A stretch of 64,000 nt of DNA from an uncultured Bacteroides sp. (GCF_963666545.1 NZ_OY762899.1:4344365-4408364), one strand, 5' to 3'. Shown: positions 52,119 to 62,080, counted from the stretch's first letter. A program made the numbers and translations. The notes: generated by a model not told the origin, from the sequence alone.

Positions 52119-54748
52119 TAGATGCTCAACCATCTGTTTAGTGTTTCTTTGAGTATTGTTTGCGAAAGAGGTTTTGTGAGGAACTCATTGCATCCGGCTT
52201 CATTGGCGGCTTCCCGATCATAGGCATACGCATAAGCGCTTAATGCTATGATTGGAATATCGATAGATGACTTGCGAATTTCTTTGGTGGCACTTAGCCC
52301 ATCCATGTTAGGCATTTTGATATCCATCAATATCAGATCCGGCATTGCTTCACTGTACATTCTAACTGCTTCAACACCATCTTTGGCTCGTAGCAGATTA
52401 TATGTTTTTCCTAAGATGGCATTCAGTAGGTCGAAGTTGCTGTCAGTATCTTCAGCTACTAATATGGTGGCAGTTGTTTTTTCTTTATCCGAACGATCGG
52501 TTTTTGTCACTGCTATTCCTCCCATTTCTAATTCTTTTTTGTCCTTTTCATCATCTGTTTCAGGTGCCTTGCAAGGTATGCTGAAGGTAAAAGTTGACCC
52601 CTCACCAACTTCTGATTTTACCGAGATAGTTCCGCCCAGTCGTTCCACAATCGTTCGGCATATTGCCAACCCCAGTCCGGTGCCTTGGGCGAAATTATTC
52701 ACTTTTACAAATCGGTCGAAAACCTGTCCTACTTTATCTTCCGCTATGCCTATTCCGGTATCCTTTACATGGAAAAGGACATATTCTCCTACTTTTTTAT
52801 ATCCGTAATGAACGCTACCCTCTTTCACAAACTTAAAGGCATTGCCGATAAGGTTGGATAATACCTGAAATATGCGATTCTTATCCGAAGTTATTTCCAA
52901 TCCCGGATCCGATTCATCAAAGATCAGTGTAACAGCTTTCGGGCAGCGGAACACATGTGCGTCGTATGTTTCGCGGCATAGTATGTGTAGATTGACATTG
53001 TCTAATGTAAATTCCACAATTCCCGACTCAATCTTCGATAAATCTAGAATTTCATTGATCAATTGTAGCAGTCTTTCATTGTTTGCTTCAACGATGTTAT
53101 AGTATTCCATTCTTTCATCGGTGTTGTCACTGTCAGCTATAATTCGGGAGAATCCCACGATGGCGTTGAGCGGAGTTCGTATTTCGTGGCTCATGTTTGC
53201 CAGAAAAGCCGACTTCAGCCTATCGGATATTTCCGCTTTTTCTTTTGAAGCCAGAATTTCCCGCTTCATCATTTCCTGTTGTGTGATGTCCCATTCTATA
53301 TTGATGATGATGGGCGAGAAGCCCTTATTTTCAATAAGGATTTTCCGTCTGTCCAAGATGATTGGCATCCCATGTTCATCTACCTTCTCAATGATATCAT
53401 GAATTTCATTTTTGCTTCTGACCACCTCCATATCAGCTATTCTTTTTTGTCGAGCTATTTCGAAGGGGTGGTAGTCAAAGTCACTTTTTCCTATGGCGGA
53501 GTTGTAATCCTCAATTGTTTTATAATTAGCTTCTTTATTCCGATAGATGTATTTGAAGCCATTATTAACGTCTTTCACAACAATGCTGGCCGGCAGATTC
53601 TTCATCGTTATGTCCATTATCATGTTGAGCCTTTTCACCTGCGCCTCATACTTGATTCTTTCGGAGATATCATGTCCGAACACCCAAATACTCTTTTCTC
53701 CGGCATCGCTGTTAACGCAGTATACTGTTTCTTCAAAAGCTAGTATTTTTTTGTTTCCAGGGAAAGGATCATGAGTAATAAAATTCTTGCTGCTTCCGTT
53801 TTGGGTACAGGCAAACACTTTATTCCATTTTTCCATGTCTATGCTGCCACATGGCATCTGCTCTACTTTAATCTCAGATAAACTTTTATAATCAGGAATT
53901 CTATGATGTTGCTTAAACTTACGATTGGCAAAGATTAGCGTTCCATCTATTTTTGCTGCGAAGATGTCTTCGGTGGCATTGTTAATGGCACGGGTGAGTA
54001 TGTTTATATTATGCTCTTGCTTCTTAATGTCAGTAATGTTTTGTGAGTACCCCTCAACTGTATCGATTGTTCCATCATCATTCAATTTAACACTGATTTT
54101 CTTTGCTTTCAGGTAGTGCACTTGTCCATTGTGATACGTTCTAAATTCAAAGCTATTCTCCTCAGAAACCTCAGAGCCATTGCATAACCATCCTTGTAAA
54201 TTTACTCTATCTTCTTCAACTACGGTGTCAATGTATTCTTTAAATGTAATTTCCTGCATTTGTTCGGTAGACAGAATCTTAGTGTATCCTTGGTATCTTA
54301 GCATAGCATCTTTCTTGGTGTATACCCATTGCCCTATAAGTGATGATTTCTGTATAGCTTTGAGCTTCTGGTTGGCTTTTTCCAGCTCCAATCTAACGTT
54401 GCATCGTTGGGTAATGTCTCTATATTGACAGAGCACCATGTCATCAAACGGGTACATGACGCATTTGAAGTAGAAGGTGTCTTTCTCCAGTGGTAGTTTG
54501 TAATTCTTGGCGACAGTAACTCTTTCGTCTAGTACACGTTTAAATTCAGGATATATTTTATCATACGTATGTCTAGGCAATATTTCAAATATATTTCTAC
54601 CCAATAACGCCTCTTCTTGTAGAAATGATAAATTACTATGCGTCGTTACATCTTGACATATCCCCCTTGAATCGATCAAAAGCATCGTGTCAGCAGTCAT
54701 TTGCAATATCCTGTCGGAATAAGTTGCATCGTGTAATATTCTTTTCAT
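52118..54748 (-). CDS. Multi-PAS hybrid sensor histidine kinase
   Basis: 876 residues, no membrane helix, so cytoplasmic. Four PAS-like domains fill the first 500 residues (one includes I-F-E-I-L-P-R-H, another L-I-F-A-N-R-K-F). Then HisKA (A-N-M-S-H-E-I-R-T-P-L-N-A-I), HATPase_c (G-T-G-L-G-L-A-I box, V-K-D-T-G-I-G-I) and a C-terminal receiver (V-A-E-D-T-D-S-N-F, phospho-Asp in L-I-L-M-D-I-K-M-P). The frame opens at 54787 with TTG, but a TAATTTTG promoter element lies at 54785-54792, so the ATG at 54748 is the likely start. Output partner unknown; co-transcribed with the EEP gene. Confidence 0.92.
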   Translation of the reverse strand: MKRILHDATYSDRILQMTADTMLLIDSRGICQDVTTHSNLSFLQEEALLGRNIFEILPRHTYDKIYPEFKRVLDERVTVAKNYKLPLEKDTFYFKCVMYPFDDMVLCQYRDITQRCNVRLELEKANQKLKAIQKSSLIGQWVYTKKDAMLRYQGYTKILSTEQMQEITFKEYIDTVVEEDRVNLQGWLCNGSEVSEENSFEFRTYHNGQVHYLKAKKISVKLNDDGTIDTVEGYSQNITDIKKQEHNINILTRAINNATEDIFAAKIDGTLIFANRKFKQHHRIPDYKSLSEIKVEQMPCGSIDMEKWNKVFACTQNGSSKNFITHDPFPGNKKILAFEETVYCVNSDAGEKSIWVFGHDISERIKYEAQVKRLNMIMDITMKNLPASIVVKDVNNGFKYIYRNKEANYKTIEDYNSAIGKSDFDYHPFEIARQKRIADMEVVRSKNEIHDIIEKVDEHGMPIILDRRKILIENKGFSPIIINIEWDITQQEMMKREILASKEKAEISDRLKSAFLANMSHEIRTPLNAIVGFSRIIADSDNTDERMEYYNIVEANNERLLQLINEILDLSKIESGIVEFTLDNVNLHILCRETYDAHVFRCPKAVTLIFDESDPGLEITSDKNRIFQVLSNLIGNAFKFVKEGSVHYGYKKVGEYVLFHVKDTGIGIAEDKVGQVFDRFVKVNNFAQGTGLGLAICRTIVERLGGTISVKSEVGEGSTFTFSIPCKAPETDDEKDKKELEMGGIAVTKTDRSDKEKTTATILVAEDTDSNFDLLNAILGKTYNLLRAKDGVEAVRMYSEAMPDLILMDIKMPNMDGLSATKEIRKSSIDIPIIALSAYAYAYDREAANEAGCNEFLTKPLSQTILKETLNRWLSI

Positions 54749-54784
54749 ACCGTATTTTAGATCTGACGAAACATAGAAACGCCA

Positions 54785-54792
54785 CAAAATTA
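54785..54792 (-). promoter_or_regulatory. -7 element (TAATTTTG) of the PAS kinase gene
   Basis: Exact TAnnTTTG on the minus strand 36 bases before the ATG at 54748. Confidence 0.55.
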
Positions 54793-54832
54793 CATAAAAT
54801 AATTTATGTTTTCTTCCATTAAATGTTAAATA

Positions 54833-56029
54833 TTAGCGTTTACTATTTGATCTTCTTGCTTTTTCCCATGCACCAATGCCTCTCTGTGCGTACAAATAAG
54901 CAATACCTTTGAATACGCTGATGTTCATAAAGAAGAAGTAGTAAGGTATGAAAAGAATTTTAGCTTTTATTTTTTTAGCAGATAAATACTGTCCGTAGAT
55001 TGCCGTCATATAAAATAATATCTGCAGAATCATTATTATTCCGTACAGTAGGCACGATTCTCCGTATGAAAGCAAAATTACATTCAGCGGTAATAGCAGA
55101 AACAATAATACCGGAGTGAGTGACCAGCGCAATACCCGGTGAGAGACAAATTGGAAGCTCAGCATGCCATATTTAAAAGGATTGAGCAGTGCTCGTAGTC
55201 GCCAGATAGCTTGCAAGCCTCCGGCTGAAATACGTACTTTCCGTTTTTCCTCTTCTTTCATATCCGCCGATCCGCTTTCGATGGCATAAGCCTCACTGCA
55301 ATAATCAATCTTGTAACCCTGCATGGCGATGCGCAGAGAAAGCACAAAATCGTCCAAAAGCGTGTCTGGCTCCATCTCGAGGAACAGTTCCCTGCGTACG
55401 GCAAAGAGTTCACCCGCTGCCCCCACAGCCGAGTAGAGGCGAGCATCGAGTGCTTTCAGCGTCGATTCATATTTCCAATAGATTCCTTCACCACCCGCCG
55501 CCGCTCCATCCTTTGTTTGCGCGGCGATACGTTTCTCACCCGCCACACAGCCCACTTTCGGGTCAGCAAAAGCCTGCACAATGTTGAGTATCGCTTCACT
55601 GTTTATCATAGTGTTAGCATCCGTAAACACTACTATCGGCGTTTTTGCTAACTTCATCCCCCGGTTCATGGCAGCCGTTTTGCCTTGTCGTTGTGGTTGA
55701 AACAGCACCTTCGCTTCCGGCCATTTCTTCAATCGTTCGTTGGTAGCGTCGTTGCTGCCATCCGTCACCCATACGATGCGTAACTTCTCTTCCGGATAGT
55801 TTAGTTCCAGCGAGTTGCGCATTTTCTCGTCCACCACATCCTCTTCATTATAAGCAGTGATGAAAAGCATCACCTCCGGCAGTTCTTCGTCTTTCAACCG
55901 TATGGGGCTTTTGGGCTTAACGAAAACTTCTTTTATCTTTACCATCGCATACAGTAGCATGCCGTATCCCAAGTAAGTGTAGAACACGATGAACAGGGCT
56001 ATCCAGAAGATTATTTCAAGAGTTTTCAT
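54833..56029 (-). CDS. Membrane glycosyltransferase family 2 protein
   Basis: 398 residues. N-terminal membrane helix (about 5-30), GT-A domain with I-T-A-Y-N-E-E-D, W-V-T-D-G-S-N-D, V-F-T-D-A-N (the D-x-D-like metal site) and L-L-D-D-F-V-L-S-L-R, then three C-terminal hydrophobic segments (about 298-370). The layout is like processive membrane GT2 enzymes. Probably adds sugars to a surface polysaccharide; no specific sugar can be assigned. Confidence 0.88.
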   Translation of the reverse strand: MKTLEIIFWIALFIVFYTYLGYGMLLYAMVKIKEVFVKPKSPIRLKDEELPEVMLFITAYNEEDVVDEKMRNSLELNYPEEKLRIVWVTDGSNDATNERLKKWPEAKVLFQPQRQGKTAAMNRGMKLAKTPIVVFTDANTMINSEAILNIVQAFADPKVGCVAGEKRIAAQTKDGAAAGGEGIYWKYESTLKALDARLYSAVGAAGELFAVRRELFLEMEPDTLLDDFVLSLRIAMQGYKIDYCSEAYAIESGSADMKEEEKRKVRISAGGLQAIWRLRALLNPFKYGMLSFQFVSHRVLRWSLTPVLLFLLLPLNVILLSYGESCLLYGIIMILQILFYMTAIYGQYLSAKKIKAKILFIPYYFFFMNISVFKGIAYLYAQRGIGAWEKARRSNSKR

Positions 56030-56068
56030 TGATTGAATTTATTAGTGAGACCTACGATAAGTTTATAT

Positions 56069-56572
56069 CTATACAATTTCCACTACGTTTTCAATTCGAA
56101 GTATATAACCTGTATCTGAGAAGAAATTCTCCATTCTTTCAGTTTGCGCACTCCTGAAATGAGGCTTTTCACTATTGGCTATATAAGCTTTCTTTGTAGA
56201 GAATAACTCGGACTGAGGTGTTTTTTCAAAATGTCCAATCGTAACACGGAGTTGATGTTCTGCGTCTTTAATCCATTGATTGCCCCTTGTTTTTCTTTGC
56301 TTAAGTTCTATGAATAGTATGGTCTGTTCATAATAAAGACATCCGTCGCAGCGATTATCCATTGTATTGTCAGGCCTCCTGATTTCAATACAATTATCAA
56401 TTGGAATAAAGTTCACCATAACGCTGTAGTAGTTGTCGACAATAGCTATCCATTCGCTTCCGTTACTTTCATCTATATAAGCTTTTTTAGCGGGGGGAGG
56501 AGGGGTATCACAAACCCCAAAACGTTGTCTGTTTGATGAGCTTTTATGCTCGTCAGGAAAAAAATCTATCAT
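56069..56572 (-). CDS. PD-(D/E)XK-like small protein paired with an AAA ATPase
   Basis: 167 residues, family not recognised. The centre reads R-C-D76-G-C, then 12 residues later I-E89-L-K91, then Q107 in an A-E-H-Q-L helix: the D, E-x-K and Q pattern of PD-(D/E)XK nucleases. The C-terminal part (A-Y-I-A-N-S, G-Y-I-L-R-I) is beta-rich. Its start overlaps the ATPase stop by four bases (ATGA), so the two proteins are made together. A nuclease effector of an anti-phage or similar system is the best guess, but catalysis is not proven. Confidence 0.7.
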   Translation of the reverse strand: MIDFFPDEHKSSSNRQRFGVCDTPPPPAKKAYIDESNGSEWIAIVDNYYSVMVNFIPIDNCIEIRRPDNTMDNRCDGCLYYEQTILFIELKQRKTRGNQWIKDAEHQLRVTIGHFEKTPQSELFSTKKAYIANSEKPHFRSAQTERMENFFSDTGYILRIENVVEIV

Positions 56573-57801
56573 AATGATTGCTGAATTTCTAATAAGTTTG
56601 CAAATACGTCATTAGTTTCTTCAAGCATTCTATTCAAATAATTATCATCAGAGGGTAATCCATGATAGTTTTCCAACAAGGTAATTATTCCCTTATTTTC
56701 ATCCAATTCGTAAATTGCCATATCTTCAGGAATAATGGTAGAATCTATAGGGTAGACCTCATTTATTCTTTGTCGAAGTTCCTCCGACAAGTTAGGCTCT
56801 CTTTTCAATATCCCGGCTTTAATCGCAACTGTAAAACAATTTATTAGGTAAGGACTATGAGTTGTGATGATAAGCTTATTAGCATCCAGCGAATTATTGA
56901 AAGCCAACAAACTCTGCATGATCTTCCATTGCGAAGACGGGAATAGATTTTGTTCCGGCTCCTCCACTATATTAATAAATGCCGATTTGTTAAACTTCGA
57001 TGATAAAGCAGACAATGCAATTCTTCTTTGTGCATCTGTAAAATCCGGATTATTCCAAATATTGGTTACTTGTTCTTCAAAACGCTTCATCTCATCGCTA
57101 CTCATTTTAGTTGCATTGTTTGCTTGATCTTTTACCGATTCAGACAAATACAACGATACAAGATATAATGGCACAATTGACTGAAAGCCACTGGAAGCTT
57201 CTGTTAATTTCACTTTATAATCTTCCCCTTTCACACTTACAGTGTCATTGGTTTTTGTATACTCCAGCAGAGCATTGTTGATCGGTAACTTAAACACTCC
57301 CTTAATTTTACTTTTCGCATTGTCATATTCTGTCAAAAAAGTAAGAAGAGCATCCGGCAATTGTTTAATCAAGTTCGGCTTATTGACCATGCTGATGAAA
57401 TTTCTCTCTGCCGGAACATACATTATCTGAGGTAATGGATAAAAATTGCCCCCATTATCTATTTTCCTAATTAAAAAATCCCCTTCTCGGGTATAAGTGA
57501 ACTTATAAGATTCACCCTCATAGAAGATTTCAGTCCTATCCTTTATAAAATAATTGCTTATTCGATGAAAGCCACAAAACTGATTCCGGAATTTAACAGC
57601 CGTAAATTCTTTCTCTTTAAAGTCACCCCGAGTTAATACTTTTTCAATCCATATAAGGGTAGAGATTAACTTTGCAACAGTACTTTTACCGCTTCCTTGA
57701 TTACCGATAAAAACTGTGACCTTCTTGATCTCAACCCAACCGCTGCTAGAAGAAAAATCTCCCTTTATTGGTCCAAAATTTATTATTTTAATTCTACTCA
57801 T
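56569..57801 (-). CDS. AAA (ABC-type/OLD-like) ATPase of a two-gene cassette
   Basis: 410 residues. Walker A at 33-41 (G-N-Q-G-S-G-K-S-T), ABC-like signature S-S-G-F-Q at 203-207, Walker B with double Glu E280/E281 (I-V-E-E-P-E-Q-N-L-F-P), and switch His315 in T-T-H-S-P-Y-L. This is the AAA_15/AAA_21 type seen in OLD nucleases and many phage defence ATPases. Unlike OLD it has no C-terminal Toprim domain; the nuclease-like part is the separate downstream gene. Sits within a glycosyltransferase cluster, with its own start after a 64-base gap. Likely sensor or activator of the cassette (inference). Confidence 0.85.
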   Translation of the reverse strand: MSRIKIINFGPIKGDFSSSSGWVEIKKVTVFIGNQGSGKSTVAKLISTLIWIEKVLTRGDFKEKEFTAVKFRNQFCGFHRISNYFIKDRTEIFYEGESYKFTYTREGDFLIRKIDNGGNFYPLPQIMYVPAERNFISMVNKPNLIKQLPDALLTFLTEYDNAKSKIKGVFKLPINNALLEYTKTNDTVSVKGEDYKVKLTEASSGFQSIVPLYLVSLYLSESVKDQANNATKMSSDEMKRFEEQVTNIWNNPDFTDAQRRIALSALSSKFNKSAFINIVEEPEQNLFPSSQWKIMQSLLAFNNSLDANKLIITTHSPYLINCFTVAIKAGILKREPNLSEELRQRINEVYPIDSTIIPEDMAIYELDENKGIITLLENYHGLPSDDNYLNRMLEETNDVFANLLEIQQSL

Positions 57802-57865
57802 GCACCTTCTATCTTTTAAGTATTTACAACAAAGGTAATAATCTTTTTTTTCTGTCCATTAAAAA

Positions 57866-58714
57866 TCATTTAATTAAATTCTCTTCTTCATCTTTGTACT
57901 GTTCTTTGCGAGTAAACAGTCCGCTAATGCTTTTCACGGCTCTTATGAACCTCTTACCAAAACTTTTGAGTAGAGATCCGTCAGCTCCCACAGTGCCATA
58001 TCCTGTTATGGCGCGTGCTTTTCTGCTTGTAATCAGTTTTAGCTTGCCATACGGCTTCATTCCTAATGCCAGTGAACCATCTTCTCCACGTATTATGTCC
58101 GTTCGAAATCCTATTCGGCGGGCATATTCGGTCTTGAATCCGAACACCATGCCCCGTACACAAAGTTCGGGACGATTAATCGATTGCAACCCCAAGTACA
58201 TATCCCTTAAAGCCTCGTAGAAGAAAAGTCCGATGCGTGATTTACCTTCTATTGGGATGAAGCTCCATAAGCTGAATGTACATGCCACTTCGGGTTTCAT
58301 TAATTGTCTTACATGCGTCTGGATATAGAGTGGTGGATACATCGTGTCAGCATCTATGCAGATATGATATACACCTTTCGCATGATCCAGCCCACATTGA
58401 CGAGCATGCCCGGGACCTTTCTTTTTCTCGTCGAACCAAGTTACTCCAAGTTCATTCAGTACTTCCGTTGTTCCATCTGTAGAGCAATTGTTTACTGCCA
58501 ATATTTCAATTGGTAGGTCACACTTGTTGTTACATAGTGACCATAGACAGGCGAGAAGCCTTTTTTCTTCGTTGTGTGCGATGAGTACCACGGATATCAG
58601 TGGCTCTTCACTCTGTCTTTCTTTCAGTTTGCTTTGCACTTCTGCAATAATCGTTTGCGGCACTGATGAAAGTGGCTTTTCGTATACTTCTATGTAGTTA
58701 GTGTACCAGGGCAT
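57866..58714 (-). CDS. Glycosyltransferase family 2
   Basis: 282 residues, GT-A fold: L-I-A-H-N-E-E-K-R-L, N-N-C-S-T-D-G-T, and the metal site I-D-A-D-T-M-Y. A later D-G-S-L-A-L segment could carry the catalytic base. No clear membrane helix. First cluster gene downstream of the six-base-spaced GT4 gene. Sugar unknown. Confidence 0.88.
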   Translation of the reverse strand: MPWYTNYIEVYEKPLSSVPQTIIAEVQSKLKERQSEEPLISVVLIAHNEEKRLLACLWSLCNNKCDLPIEILAVNNCSTDGTTEVLNELGVTWFDEKKKGPGHARQCGLDHAKGVYHICIDADTMYPPLYIQTHVRQLMKPEVACTFSLWSFIPIEGKSRIGLFFYEALRDMYLGLQSINRPELCVRGMVFGFKTEYARRIGFRTDIIRGEDGSLALGMKPYGKLKLITSRKARAITGYGTVGADGSLLKSFGKRFIRAVKSISGLFTRKEQYKDEEENLIK

Positions 58715-58720
58715 AGCTAT

Positions 58721-59860
58721 TTATAGTTTTCTGAATAATTCATCCCATTGTTTGGCGATATTTTCCATCTTAAATCGTTCTACATTGATGCGTGCCTTGC
58801 GTCCCATCTCTTTGCGAATATCTTCATTTTCGATAAGGTAGCAAATCTTTTCAGCAAGTTGCTCTATGTTACCATTCTCTACCAATAGTCCGTCTTCTCC
58901 GTCATTAATAATTTCTTTCGGTCCATTAGGACAATTGAATGAAACAGGAGGTAGACCACATGCCATGGCTTCAATTATAGCCATGCCAAAACCTTCATGC
59001 CGTGAGGATAAGACAAATATAGAACTTTCGCAATATTTGTCTATAATATTTTCTGTAGCATCTTCTAGATATAGAGTAGCAACATTATATTTGTTTTTTA
59101 GCTTGATAAATTGAGTTTTGTCACCTCCACCGTAAATATGTAAGCACCAGTTATTATGTTTTGTTTCCACAATTTCCCATGCTTCGATTAACAAGTCAAA
59201 TCCTTTTTCCATAGCATATCTACCCACAGCTATCACTTGCTTTGTTTCACAAATTGATGTTTTCTCTGGGAAGAAAGGTAGTGGATTATGAATAACACAA
59301 GTGTTGGATAAATATCCCCACTTTTTTTGATCCGCTGCTGTTAGTATTACAAATTTATTCAGTTGTTTTAATTTTCTATTCAGTTGCCACATCCAGACAG
59401 TCGATATTATTTTTTCTATAAAATTGATTCCTTTCTCTTCGGATAATTTCCTGAAATTTTCTCTATTAATATGAATTTCGCCTATTTTAAAGCTACCATC
59501 CTTTATGGATGTAATGAAGTTTATCTCTCTTCTGAGCATTGAAACAGTGATGTCCGGGCGTATGCGCATAAGGCAATCACTTAGGCGTTTTTTGTATAGT
59601 ATTTGTTTTTTTAGATAGATGAGTATTTTTTTATGCAGTGGCTTGTCCCACAACTCGTTGTAGTTTACGTCCAGATGTTCTATGTGAATTTTGGGAGACA
59701 ATTCGTAGAAGGGCTTTTCGTTCATTCCGTCTGTGAGGATGATCGTAATATCATAGCCCACTTTTTCAGCAAAGTAGTTTGCTTTGATGGTCAGCACACG
59801 CTCCATTCCTCCGGCAATGTAGAGTGAGGGTAGGCAATAGGCTATTTTCATTTGTTTCAT
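58721..59860 (-). CDS. Glycosyltransferase family 4
   Basis: 379 residues, GT-B fold. N-terminal Y-C-L-P-S-L-Y-I-A-G-G-M-E-R-V acceptor half; nucleotide-sugar half with A-V-G-R-Y-A-M-E-K-G-F-D-L-L, S-S-R-H-E-G-F-G-M-A-I-I-E-A-M-A-C-G-L-P and the C-terminal E-N-E-D-I-R-K-E-M helix. Closely related by eye to the gene at 62081 in the same cluster, so one probably arose by duplication. Donor and acceptor unknown. Confidence 0.9.
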   Translation of the reverse strand: MKQMKIAYCLPSLYIAGGMERVLTIKANYFAEKVGYDITIILTDGMNEKPFYELSPKIHIEHLDVNYNELWDKPLHKKILIYLKKQILYKKRLSDCLMRIRPDITVSMLRREINFITSIKDGSFKIGEIHINRENFRKLSEEKGINFIEKIISTVWMWQLNRKLKQLNKFVILTAADQKKWGYLSNTCVIHNPLPFFPEKTSICETKQVIAVGRYAMEKGFDLLIEAWEIVETKHNNWCLHIYGGGDKTQFIKLKNKYNVATLYLEDATENIIDKYCESSIFVLSSRHEGFGMAIIEAMACGLPPVSFNCPNGPKEIINDGEDGLLVENGNIEQLAEKICYLIENEDIRKEMGRKARINVERFKMENIAKQWDELFRKL

Positions 59861-59881
59861 TTGTTTTATTTGACTATTTTC

Positions 59882-60922
59882 CTATAATTGTTCGATGATT
59901 TGTTGTAGCTGTCTTCCAAATACTTTTATATCATTTTTTTCTCCGAAATCGTATGCGTTTTTTCCGTATTCACTTATAAGTTCCGGATTAGTGTTGAATA
60001 GATTCATCGTATTTTTTAGTTCTTCCAAATTTCCGGCCTGAAAAACAAATCCCAGTTGTTTTTCTTTTACGATATCAGCAAAAACGGTGTTGCTTGCTGT
60101 GATGATAGGCATGCCTAGTGCTACAGCATCGAGAAAACTTGTCAGTCCTATAGGCCCAAGTAGCCTGGAGCTATTGGCAGTTGGTATTACAAGTACTGAA
60201 CAGCGATTGAGTAATTCGATCATTTTCCTGTCATCCGGTTTGTTTTGGTAGTATATTTCGGCATAGACACAATCCTCATTATAGTTTGAAGGCAGACTCC
60301 ATTCATCACTAACGATGATTGTTTTATTTTTTGTTTCCTCGGCTGCTGTAATTAGCGTCTCGTGATCACGATGTGTTTTTCCGTTGCTGATAAATATTAA
60401 TTCTTTTTGTTCTTTCTGGTAATTGAGTACCGAAATATTATTACTGTAAAAAGCTTTGTCAGGTCCCCATTGCATAAATACCATGGACGCAGAGGATTGT
60501 GGAAATTTGGTTGACATCTCTTTTTGAGCGTATTGACTTAGAAAAATTATTTTATCAAACCGTTCTACACTAAGTCTCTGTTCAAAAGGAGGATGGTGAA
60601 AGATTGCAATTAGTTTCGGACGGAATAGTCTTACTTTCTTTGCCATACCCAGAAAATCAACTGTGAAGTCAGCTGCTCCATATACGATGTCGTATTTTCG
60701 GGCTTTTCTATATATTCTTATCCAAGCAGGTATGAGCGATAGAAGTTTGAAAATTCGATTTTTGTAAGCTTTTGGAGCAGCAAGCATATAATCTACTGTG
60801 TATTTTCCCGTATCTATCAACTCGCTTGTACCAAACTGATGATGACTGGGAGAATTTCCCTGAAGATAAAGCTTTCTGGACTGGCTCATATCATAGTTGT
60901 TCAGAAACAGAATTGTTTTCAT
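59882..60922 (-). CDS. Glycosyltransferase (GT-B type)
   Basis: 346 residues. Divergent GT4-like protein: A-I-F-H-H-P-P-F in the first half, F-I-S-N-G-K-T-H-R-D-H-E-T-L, L-V-I-P-T-A-N-S-S-R-L-L-G-P and A-L-G-M-P-I-I-T-A-S in the second half. It lacks the full E-x7-E motif of standard GT4 enzymes. Part of the surface polysaccharide cluster. Confidence 0.8.
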   Translation of the reverse strand: MKTILFLNNYDMSQSRKLYLQGNSPSHHQFGTSELIDTGKYTVDYMLAAPKAYKNRIFKLLSLIPAWIRIYRKARKYDIVYGAADFTVDFLGMAKKVRLFRPKLIAIFHHPPFEQRLSVERFDKIIFLSQYAQKEMSTKFPQSSASMVFMQWGPDKAFYSNNISVLNYQKEQKELIFISNGKTHRDHETLITAAEETKNKTIIVSDEWSLPSNYNEDCVYAEIYYQNKPDDRKMIELLNRCSVLVIPTANSSRLLGPIGLTSFLDAVALGMPIITASNTVFADIVKEKQLGFVFQAGNLEELKNTMNLFNTNPELISEYGKNAYDFGEKNDIKVFGRQLQQIIEQL

Positions 60923-60940
60923 CGATTATATTCTTGATTA

Positions 60941-62080
60941 TTATAGTTGTTCTGATTTATTAAAAGGAAATACAGCATCGAGTACTTTTTTCATCTGCTT
61001 CTGCCATGAAAGCTCTTTTACTGAGTCTCTTATTTCCTGGGGTTGCCATTGCCGGCTTTGATAAAAATTGATAATCTTCGTTATGTTTACTGTTGATTCG
61101 TCGGCCGGTACTTTCAATACGTAGGGTTGAGAATCAAAATCACTATCTGTTTCAGAATACACAAAAGGAATACCACGGGCGGCGTATTCTCTGTTTTTTA
61201 GTGTTTTGATGTTGGTAATTCCGCTGCGATGACGTCCCAGACTTCCAATTCCCATATCCGTTTTATCAAAGAAAGCATCAAGTTCTTCTCCATGCATTGC
61301 TCCGTGAAAGAGAACATAACTTTCGATCTTTCCCGCACTGATAATTTCTTGCATCACTTTTCTGTCTTTTTCTCCCGTGTTACCTATGATGTGGAAGTAG
61401 ACTTTGTACGAATAATTTGTACGGTAATATTCAGTTAATCCGCTCATGATGCGGTCAAAGCCGTGCCAATAATGCACTTCGGCTACACCGATGAGGTGAA
61501 GTTCCTTATCGGCTGTATTGAATTGTTTCTTTAGCTTAATACTCGAAAAATCGATTCCGTTAGACAATTGAATTGTAGGCTTTCCCCAAATGGTTTTATG
61601 GTTGGAGAAGGTAACAATTCTATCTACATAATGCGCCATTTGTCTACGAAAATATTTATCTATCAACAGATAAAAGCGGTCGGAGAGAGGGAAGCCTCTA
61701 TATTCCTGATCGTAAGGGTAAGTTGGAATTTCCAACACTATCTTTGCTCCGGTCGCTTGAAGCTGTTTCAGCAGATGTATGGTGAATGGGTTAGCATTGT
61801 GATCGTGTCGCACATACACCATTGAAATGTTTTCCTGACGTACATATTTTACGATATCTCCAAAAGCTGTGCGCTTTAATATTTTAGCTTTAAAACCTTG
61901 CCCATAGTCATTTAATATATCATTATCCATCCACCTGCATTTGCGTCCTGCTTGGTCGGTGAAGTAGCATAAGTGTACTTCAGCGTTACATTCTTTGAAC
62001 GCTTCCATTTGGTAATGTATTTTCTTACTTATTCCATTGTGTTTTTCGAAACCATGGAATATGAGGAATAGGATTTTCAT
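60941..62080 (-). CDS. Glycosyltransferase, GT4-like
   Basis: 379 residues, GT-B fold. Start M-K-I-L-F-L-I-F-H-G-F-E-K-H-N-G-I-S-K; second half with L-I-G-V-A-E-V-H-Y-W-H-G and G-I-G-S-L-G-R-H-R-S-G. The last gene of the visible cluster before the paired GT4 gene, whose stop and its start are adjacent. Specific sugar unknown. Confidence 0.82.
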   Translation of the reverse strand: MKILFLIFHGFEKHNGISKKIHYQMEAFKECNAEVHLCYFTDQAGRKCRWMDNDILNDYGQGFKAKILKRTAFGDIVKYVRQENISMVYVRHDHNANPFTIHLLKQLQATGAKIVLEIPTYPYDQEYRGFPLSDRFYLLIDKYFRRQMAHYVDRIVTFSNHKTIWGKPTIQLSNGIDFSSIKLKKQFNTADKELHLIGVAEVHYWHGFDRIMSGLTEYYRTNYSYKVYFHIIGNTGEKDRKVMQEIISAGKIESYVLFHGAMHGEELDAFFDKTDMGIGSLGRHRSGITNIKTLKNREYAARGIPFVYSETDSDFDSQPYVLKVPADESTVNITKIINFYQSRQWQPQEIRDSVKELSWQKQMKKVLDAVFPFNKSEQL

